This document shows positions 56,613 through 64,000 of a stretch of DNA of 64,000 nucleotides, in pieces. The stretch covers positions 1 to 64,000 of the forward strand of contig VXBP01007513.1 in the NCBI GenBank assembly GCA_013400115.1, written 5' to 3'. Under the pieces are notes generated by a model. It was not told where the DNA came from, made no database searches, and was given only the letters and a program-made list of their open reading frames with translations. The stretch's first letter is position 1. Each line of letters begins with the position of its first letter. The translations under genes were made by a program, and so were the position numbers. Source of the stretch: Rhinopomastus cyanomelas (lineage: Eukaryota; Chordata; Aves; Bucerotiformes; Rhinopomastidae).

Positions 56613-57477
56613 CTGATGTTATATATAAAAAACAATGGGTGGGCAAGTGGCCCTGCAAAGAGGGCAACCACCCAAGTTGTGGGAGAAGCAGTTTGCTGCC
56701 CGTCTGATTAGCTGTGCGACAGAGCCGGGAAGTCACTTCTAAATGCTCAGTTGATCTGGCTCCAAGACCGAGGCACCGAGCGTATTCGTGTCTTGAAAAG
56801 ACAGTGCAGACGTGAGAAGCAGCTCACCAGCCTTGGGCAAGGAGCCTCTGTCTTTGGGCAAGGAGCTGGCACGCAGGCTGGCAGGAAGCAGCGTAAGGGG
56901 GCAGGAGGAAAGGCCCTGGGGACTTCCATCAAGAGCTGAGCAACTGGACAGATGGAAATGTGTTTTCTGCCCAGTTCTCTGTATCTTTCTCTTTCCAAAC
57001 CTGTAATTTCCAGACTTAGACCTGCTGACCCACAACAGATCTTCTTGTTCCACAGAGTCTGCCTGGTGCTGGAGGCAGTGGCCAGGAGTCCAGACCTGCA
57101 GACTGGCAGTGTGCCATGGAGACAGGGCGTTTGAAGCCACCGGGGAAGGAAGCTGGACTCTGCAGAAGAGCAAACCAGCTTAGGGACCTGGCGTGATGGT
57201 CAGGAGCAAGCGTGCTCCAGCAAGCAGAACCAAGCCCTCCTTCTGCCACGATCAGGGAGCTCAGGCAAAGCCCAGCAAACCCTGAGCCATCACAGCAACA
57301 GCAGCAGCCAAGACAGCAATGAGTGGCATCGGAAAGGGAGGCTGCCAGCTCCTCATTAACAGGAGAGCAGAGGGATGGTCAACCACAGCGAAGCCTGGAA
57401 AATCCAAATCTGAAAAATACCTTTGTCTCTTCACTCAGTGTACAGGTGGACCTGTAGTTGTGGCAAACCCATGTCAT
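56613..57477. other. Intergenic, unassigned
   Basis: A 144-codon open frame on the minus strand (56,739-57,173) resembles nothing I recognise. An internal near-duplication (tgggcaaggagc, 56,836 and 56,857) is present. Confidence 0.45.
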
Positions 57478-57557
57478 AGCATCACAGCATCATTGGGGAT
57501 TGGAAGGGATCTTGAAAGATCATCCAGTCCAATCCCCCTGCCACAGCAGGATCACTA
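57478..57557 (-). mobile_element. CR1 3' tail, antisense
   Basis: GCATCATTGGGGATTGGAAG to CACAGCAGGATCAC. Confidence 0.88.
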
Positions 57558-57807
57558 ATTTTTTAGTGTTAAATACAGAAAGAAATGACTTAGAATAACC
57601 ATGGCAGGTCCTGTCATGACCACAACAGCAAGTCAGTGTCAGGAAAAACAGACCTAAGAGCAAAGGCCCTATCCTGCCTCATTGCTGTAACGATGAATTC
57701 TGACAACATACCTGGTTCGAAGAGTAGGTTTTCCTCTTTCTCTTTCCTCTGAAGAATCTGTGTCAGTGGACTTGTCAATTACTTCTCAGGTTTCCTCCTA
57801 TTTCCAC
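57558..57807. other. Intergenic, unassigned
   Basis: Nothing recognised. Confidence 0.5.
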
Positions 57808-58078
57808 ATGTGACAGAGCACTGGAACAGGCTGCCCAGGAGACTTCTTCTCTGGAGATGTTCAAGACCCGTCTGGACATGTTCCTGTATGACTTGGTGAT
57901 CCTGCTGTGGCAGGGGGATTGGACTGGGTGATCTTTGGAGGTCCCTTCCAATGATTCTACATTTTGTTACTCACCAGTGAATCAAACAGAATCACAGAAC
58001 ATCGGGGATTGGAAGGGACCTCGAAAGATCATCCAGTCCAAACCCCCACCACAGCAGGACCACCTAGATCTAGGCGAC
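57808..58078. mobile_element. CR1 sense copy followed by antisense tail
   Basis: Sense 57,808-57,962 and antisense 57,985-58,078, separated by about 22 bp: a potential hairpin. Confidence 0.88.
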
Positions 58079-58626
58079 CTACCCTACTAAAAAGTAAAGC
58101 AAAGGATGAGCCTTCGCATACGACCTGTGTGATCTACAAACAACAACATTAACGACAGAACCTGGAGACAGCAAATATTTAGAGCATTAAAAAACATGAA
58201 ACAAAACCACGTCCTAATTTTTAAGAGTATTAGCATAAAAATACGAGAACTCTCACATGCAATATAGGGTTTTTAATAACAAAGCAAATACTAAGACAAG
58301 GCTGTCAGGCTTCCTAATCTGTATTTAAATTCCTCTTAAAGAATAGGTTGGCTGTCGTAGTCAGTAGTAGTCACACTTGAGTAGTTGGACAAAATGAGCT
58401 TTTATGTAAATAAGCTGGGAATTCGATATAATTGCTATTTTTTACTAAGAATGTCACTAAGTGACGTTAAATTAATGGATGTCGGTGGTAACGCAGATAC
58501 AAGGGGCTGAAACGGGAAAAGACGGTGCCTCAGGATTTCCAGCAACGTTCAAAACATCGGGGTCTGCTTTTTCCCCACAGGAAGGACACTACGGAGTCTT
58601 TGCAGAGGACAAGGCTGGTTAGGAAA
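58079..58626. other. Intergenic, unassigned
   Basis: Nothing recognised. Confidence 0.5.
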
Positions 58627-58740
58627 TCACAGAGTCACTCAGGTTGGACAGGACCCTTGGGATCGTCGAGCCCAACCATCAGCCCTGCTCTACAAGATCA
58701 CCCCTAAACCAGATCCCCCCAACACCACATCGGGACCGTG
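58627..58740 (-). mobile_element. CR1, second tail type, antisense
   Basis: ACAGAGTCACTCAGGTTGGA, ACCCTTGGGATCGTCGAG and CCCCTAAACCAGATCCCCCC. Confidence 0.87.
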
Positions 58741-59634
58741 GTGCTCTGGCCCTGGGTGGGGAGCAGGTGCCCACCAAAGCTGCTCTGTCTCTCCCTCTTC
58801 TTGGATGGACAGGGAGGAGAAAAGTAAAACACACGGCTAGAGGGTCGCGCTCAGACCACACGGAGCCAATGCCTGGTCCCCAAACGCAGTTTATTGGGGT
58901 TTTTCCAGTAGTTCCTCCCCCATATAGTGCAGAACTTTGCCTGCTGCACACAGAGTGTGAAATCTAAAAGGAATTTACTTATTGACACTGAAGCTTGAAA
59001 TGTGAGGGGAAAGGAGAAAGGGAGATTAGAGCTGCTGCTCGTGAGCGTCCACGGGACATCTCGTCTTACTGTCCTTAAACTACAAGAGCTGTTCTTAGCG
59101 ATGCAGCTCTTTGCTGGGGAGTGCAGCAGATGGTGCGCGGTTGTGAGCGGTGAGTGATTCCCAGTAAACAAATTCTTTATCTCTGATGGGTCGTGGGGAG
59201 AACTAGCGTCGTCCCCAGTTCAACCACGGAGTCGTCTGGAAAACAGCGGCATTCGAATTGTGCTAATCGTGGAGAAACACTTGGAAAGGAATGAAAACAG
59301 AGACCAAAACAACAACAAGCCTTTGGGTTGTCCAACTGAGAAATACCATTTCTGCTGAAATTTAGGGACGTGCCTTCTGGGGATGAGAGCACGGTGTGAT
59401 CTGTAAGGTTCTCCCGTGCTCTCAGCATCTACTGCCGAGAGGACTGTCACAGGCTCGGGGCCACTGAGGTGGTCAAATGGATTCCCAGTGCTTCCTGACA
59501 CCCCACAGGTCACGGCAGCAGCCTCTATACATGGACATGATGATGGACAAACACGACTTCACAACTACTTTAACTGCGCGTCTTACAAAGGAAAACACAA
59601 TCCATCCCTGGGAGTGGTCAGCAGGTTGTCCTCG
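58741..59634. other. Intergenic, unassigned
   Basis: About 0.9 kb without recognised repeats or genes. Confidence 0.5.
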
Positions 59635-59781
59635 CCTCTTGAGGAGCCTACCACCGCCTCTTGAGGAGCCTACCACCGCCTCTTGAGGAGCCTACCACCG
59701 CCTCTTGAGGAGCCTACCACCGCCTCTTGAGGAGCCTACCACCGCCTCTTGAGGAGCCTACCACCGCCTCTTGAGGAGCCT
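59635..59781. repeat. 22-bp perfect minisatellite, 6 units plus a partial
   Basis: Units of cctcttgaggagcctaccac plus two bases, starting at 59,635 and repeating every 22 bp without variation until the last partial unit at 59,767-59,781. Confidence 0.95.
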
Positions 59782-59909
59782 GTCATCTCTGTTGGAAGCA
59801 GATTAATCCCTCTGAATAAACTCAGCCTAACTAGAGGTATATGACCGATTTATCAAACACAATCCAGACACCGCATAGTCATTAGAAATTGAGTTCTGCC
59901 CATATTAAT

Positions 59910-59992
59910 CACAGAATCACAGAGCATCAAGGATTGGAAGGGACCTCGAAAGATCATCCAGTCCAATCCCCCAGCCAGAGCAGGATCAATCT
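59910..59992 (-). mobile_element. CR1 3' tail, antisense
   Basis: ACAGAATCACAGAGCATCAA to CCAGAGCAGGATCAA. Confidence 0.9.
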
Positions 59993-60089
59993 GCAGCAGC
60001 ACTAGAAACTAGTTGTTTCTAATAGAAATTAATATCCTCTGCTTGAGAAAGGTTTTGGAATCTAAGACTTTTGAAAACATCATCTACAT

Positions 60090-60562
60090 TCACAGAATCA
60101 CAGAACATTAGGGACTGGAAGTGATCTTGAAGGATCATCCAGTCCAATCCCCGTCAGAGCAGGATCACCTAGACCAAGTCGCACAGGAACACATCCAGGT
60201 GGGTTTTAAACATCTCCAGTGAAGGAGACTCCACAGTCCACCTGGGCAGGTGTCTTCCAGGGCTCTGTCACTCTCAGCAGGAAGAAGCTCCTTCTCACAC
60301 TGATGTGGAACCTCCTCTGTCCCAGCTCACACCCACTGCCCCTTGTCCTGTCATTGGGTGCCCCTGAGCAGAGTCTGGCTCCATCCTCCTGACACCCACC
60401 CTTCATTATTTTTATAGATATGAATGGGGTCACCGCTCAGTCTCCGTTTCTCCCAGCTCAGGAGCCCCAGCTCCCCCAGCCTTTCCTCATCAGGGAGATG
60501 CTCCCCTCCCTCCATCATCTCTGTGGCTCTGCACTGGGCTCTCTCCAGCAGTTCTGTGTTCT
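60090..60562 (-). mobile_element. CR1 3' end, antisense
   Basis: From the tail (ACAGAATCACAGAACATTAG) to CTCTCCAGCAGTTCTGTG; minus strand ELGQRRFHISVRRSFFLLRV. Confidence 0.9.
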
Positions 60563-61885
60563 AAGAAAAAAATCTAGGGCATCAGAGAGGTTTTAGATAA
60601 ATGACTACTCTTCTAAATAATCTGCTAATAAAAAAAAAAAAATCAATGTTATTAAATTGTTCTTAATCAAAATTAACTTAAACTGTCTCAAGTTTCCTTG
60701 GTCTTCTCTCAGGTACCCGATTTTGTGACTTTTGACACTGCAAACTCCAAAATGAACAATTTAAAAATCAAAGTAGAAAATACAGCTGAATTTTACTCTA
60801 ATAATTAAGCAAACTGTTAATTGGAAAGAATTATCCAGTTGCATCCCAGAGGTCTAGATTCTTGGCTAGAAAATACTACATGACTTCAGGCAATTAACCA
60901 GAAGACACAGAAAATCACTGCTTATTGAGATTAAAGATGAGGATGAACGTTGGAGGGAACAGAGAAGGTCATTTAGGAGAGCAGCCATTACTGATCTATC
61001 AGATTCAGTCCCTCAGACACTGGTGGAGTCCGTGATGCTTCTAGGAAACAGATGAAACCTATTCAGATGACCTCTGTGTCCAGTCAAACCACATTTATTG
61101 CTGTGATGGATGGAAAACTGGCTGTACTGACCTAGGCAGCAATTTGTGTACAAGAATGACCAGGAGTGCCCAGCTCCAAGAAGATGTGGGCTTCACATCC
61201 TTCAACACAAGACGCACCCATCGTCTCATGACAGCAGCGCCGCTCATGATGCGTGAATCGCATTTGTTCTACGTAGATGTGTTGGTTCCAAGAGAGGCAA
61301 TGACTGGGACATTTCAAATGAGGTTTCATGTGCTGAGCTCTGGGGAAAAGACCCTCTGAACTACACTGTGAGGGTGAAAGCAGAGGAGTTCCACTTCAGG
61401 TGGCAGGTTCTGAGTGTTCAGGTCGGACACCGTCCGAGGCCTCTCGCGCGATGTTGTGCACAAGCTTGGCTGAGCACATCCTTGCCTCTGCTTCCTTTGA
61501 GAGCAAACATGACGCAGTCGCAGGTGCAAGAACATGAATGCAGAGGTTTCTTCCTCTGGAACCATCTTATTGAAGTGACTAACTAGCAGTTCCAGATTAT
61601 CCAGTCCAATGCCCCCACCAGAAAAGGGGATGAGACTCTCTAGGCTGAAAAATTTAAGCAATCTCTCAAAAACCCTTTTTAGTTAGCAAAAGTCAATGAA
61701 ACAAACACGGACACGCCTTGCCTTTCTGCAAATGATCATAGACTTAAAGCTACATTAAAGTGCCTTCTTGATCACTTGAGTCATCTTGATGAGTCGTCAA
61801 GGCCCTTTGAAATGTTCAAGGTTGGCTGCCATGTGTGAATGGAAGTATCTAAGTTGCTTCTTAATTATCAGACTCTTCCCTTCCA
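60563..61885. other. Intergenic, unassigned
   Basis: A 33-bp antisense CR1 scrap at 61,590-61,622 (TTATCCAGTCCAATGCCCCC); otherwise nothing recognised. Confidence 0.5.
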
Positions 61886-62240
61886 TAGGGATTGGAAGGG
61901 ACCTGAAAATATCATCTAGTCCAGTCCCCCTGCCACAGCAGGATCCCCTAGACCAAGTCACACAGGAACACATCCAGATGGGCTTTAAACATCTCCAGAG
62001 AAGGAGACTCCACAACCTCCCTGGGCAGCCTCTTCCAGTGCTCCATCACCCTCACTGGGAAGAAGTTCCTTCTCATACTGGTGCAGAACCTCCTCTGTTC
62101 CAGCTCACACCCACTGCCCGTTGTCCTATCATTAGACGACACTGAGCAGAGCCTGGCTCCATCCTCTTGACACCCACCCTTCACATACTTATAACCATTA
62201 ATAACTTCACTCCCAAGTCTCTTCTTCTCCAAACAAAAGA
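61886..62240 (-). mobile_element. CR1 3' end, antisense
   Basis: Tail missing its first bases (starts ATAGGGATTGGAAGGGACC); minus strand ELEQRRFCTSMRRNFFPVRV and MEKKRLGSEVINGYKYVKGG. Confidence 0.9.
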
Positions 62241-62711
62241 TTTAGAAGCTTCTGAGCCTCTAGCTGTAGAAGATTTTTTTTGCTCGTGGCTTAAAGGCAG
62301 AATTTGTCCTCGGTAGCTGAAGAACTTCAAAGAACATCCTTCTGTGTGTGTGTGCTGAACTTTCTTGCCTCTTATCTATTCAAACGTTCTTTTTATTCTA
62401 AATTTCTGAAGCTGAAACATCATTAAAAAAAGACAATTTAAATCCTTCATAAAGACAAATGTTAAATAATTCTCAGTACTCTTAGAGTCCTCTCTCCATT
62501 AGCACAATAACGATGTCTGATAGCTCAAAGCCAGATGTTTCCCAGCTGGATGGAGGTGGGCACAAAACAGTTTTATGGGCTTAATTAATCTTCAACAGAA
62601 AATGTCTAGATCTTCCAAGATGCTGAAGGATCTATTTCAACTATCATTTATTTTAACATTTGCATTTATTAAAAACCTCTCCCTTTTTTATCTTGTTCTT
62701 CTGTAGTGTTT
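62241..62711. other. Intergenic, unassigned
   Basis: AT-rich unique sequence; nothing recognised. Confidence 0.5.
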
Positions 62712-62840
62712 TACTCCTTCTTCGTGGTGGGGGTGACCGAGCACTGGAACTGGCTGCCCTGGGAGGCTGTGGAGTCTCCATCAGTGGTGATGGTGATACA
62801 ACTGCCATCAGAGGGGTTGGGTCCAGTGCTGGTTGTGTTT
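62712..62840 (+). mobile_element. CR1 fragment, diverged, no tail
   Basis: GGTGACCGAGCACTGGAACT, GGCTGCCCTGGGAGGCTGTG, then a different ending with GTGGTGATGGTGATAC. Confidence 0.7.
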
Positions 62841-62984
62841 AGATTTGTAGATTTTTCATGTTATTGTGTCACTAAAGCAGTTTGAATTTTCTTTTCCCAT
62901 CCACAAGTCTCTTTCCCTCATTCTTTTTCTCTTCCCCTTTGGGAAGGGAGACACCTATCAGAGACCATCTGTCTAGCAGCTAGA

Positions 62985-63400
62985 ATGAATCTGATGAGGA
63001 GAGATGGAGAGAGTTGGGGCTGTTTAGTGTGAAGATGAGGAGGCTGAGGGGAGACCTCATCACTCTCTACAGTTATCTGAAAGGACTCTGTAGAGATGCT
63101 GGTGCTGGGCTCTTCTCATGGGGAATTAGTGACAGAACCAGAGGGAAAAGCTTCACGCTCCAACAGGGGAGGGTTAGACTGGACATCAGGAAAAAGTTCT
63201 TCCTGAAGAGAGTGGTCAGGGACTGGAATGGACTGCCTGGGGTGGTGGTTGAGTCCCCATCCCTGGATGAGTTTAGAAGTCACTTAGATGTGGTGTTGGG
63301 GGATCTGGTTTAGGGGTGAGTTTGTAGGGTAGGGTTATGGGTTGGGCTTGATGATCCCCCAAGGGTCTTTTCCAACCTGAGTGGTTCTATCTATGATTCC
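62985..63400 (+). mobile_element. CR1, second tail type, 0.4 kb
   Basis: Open remnant KMRRLRGDLITLYSYLKGLC and VRLDIRKKFFLKRVVRDWNG, then the tail GGGTCTTTTCCAACCTGAG. Confidence 0.9.
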
Positions 63401-64000
63401 TAACCTTTGACAGTACCTTGTAAACTTGCAGCATTTCTCCAGCCTGGGCACTTTGAGTCCTTTTAACAGAATTGTTCTTCTGTCCCCCCAGCAGAAAAGA
63501 AACGTTTAGAAGATGTGCTCAAACCTGGTCCCAGTTCCTGGAGATGACACTGGACTCGAAGAAAGCACACGCGCGGAAACTGCTGCTGCTCCAGTCCGAC
63601 AGCGTTGTGCTCCCCCTGGGTCTGCTAATTCTTTGTGATGTCTCTGAAACAGCAGAAATGGCAGAGTTCATCAAGCCCCAGCAAGCATCAGAAAAACAAA
63701 CACGATGAAAAACAAAACCCAACCCAGCTCCAGAGCTCAGCCATGCTGACCCAAGAAGCCTCCCACCACGTAGCTCTTGCATTAAGATGTAGCTCCGCAG
63801 AATCGTTCCTGCTGTGTTATAATGTGCTCATTTGTTATTATTATTTTTTTAAATCTCCCACTTGTCAGGAAAAAAAGCCACAATGTGGCTGCTGGAACAT
63901 TAGGAGAACGAATTCATAAGCCAAGTCTATCTGCCCGAGTGTTCCTGCTAAACGCTGCATGAGTGAGAGCCTCAGCCTCAGCAGGCGGTCGACTAAAGCT
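63401..64000. other. Intergenic, unassigned
   Basis: Short open frames on both strands; no gene, repeat or exon recognised. Confidence 0.5.

Noticed and set aside
56739..57173. A 144-residue minus-strand open frame
   Set aside because: No recognisable domain and no splice or promoter context. It overlaps other open frames of similar length, as expected in GC-moderate DNA.
59635..59781. Short regular repeats as a CRISPR array
   Set aside because: The 22-bp units are directly joined with no spacers, and the genome is vertebrate.
47000..64000. Coding exons of the neighbouring gene (PHF14 is next to THSD7A in mammals, convergent)
   Set aside because: No zinc-finger or PHD-like exon was seen on the minus strand; the region appears intergenic as far as I can read it.

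Overview
The window is vertebrate nuclear DNA, almost certainly from a bird. Two things show this. First, it carries roughly sixty segments of CR1, the chicken-repeat-1 LINE family that dominates avian repeats, most of them short 3' ends with a tail of the GGATTGGACTGGATGATCTT type. Second, its only recognisable gene is an ordinary vertebrate multi-exon gene with GT-AG introns. No bacterial, phage or CRISPR-type structure was found. CR1 is much denser here than in a typical bird. High CR1 load is known from woodpeckers and their relatives (Piciformes), so that is a reasonable but unproven guess at the lineage.

The gene is THSD7A (thrombospondin type 1 domain containing 7A), on the + strand. 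Twenty coding exons can be placed between 4,686 and 42,737, all with consensus splice sites and compatible phases. Together they give 2,719 coding bases, or 906 residues plus the stop. This is about the C-terminal half of the protein: alternating thrombospondin type 1 repeats, a short EGF-like segment, one transmembrane helix and a short basic cytoplasmic tail. The signal peptide and first repeats lie upstream of the window. One coding exon appears to be only 6 nt long (20,280-20,285, Ala-Gln). A long 3' UTR runs to an AATAAA signal at 46,964. It contains a ~58-bp minisatellite, a 64-bp duplication and one CR1 fragment.

By region: 1-4,685 is upstream intron with an unusually 5'-extended but dead CR1 copy (ORF1 esterase and endonuclease, no reverse transcriptase). 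4,802-42,652 holds introns loaded with CR1, a GATA/GACA/GATG tetranucleotide array, several tandem repeats and AT-rich blocks. 42,738-46,985 is the 3' UTR. 47,000-64,000 is intergenic, again CR1-rich, with a 22-bp minisatellite and two GC-rich patches but no recognisable gene.

Points worth a second look are the 6-nt microexon; CR1 copies that reach to within about 15-40 nt of splice sites; a pair of CR1 copies sharing the same ~160-bp 3' flank in inverted orientation (possible 3' transduction); a sense-strand bias of CR1 inside the gene that is absent outside it; and tandem repeats that have captured CR1 tails or the 3' UTR. All repeat boundaries and counts were judged by eye.
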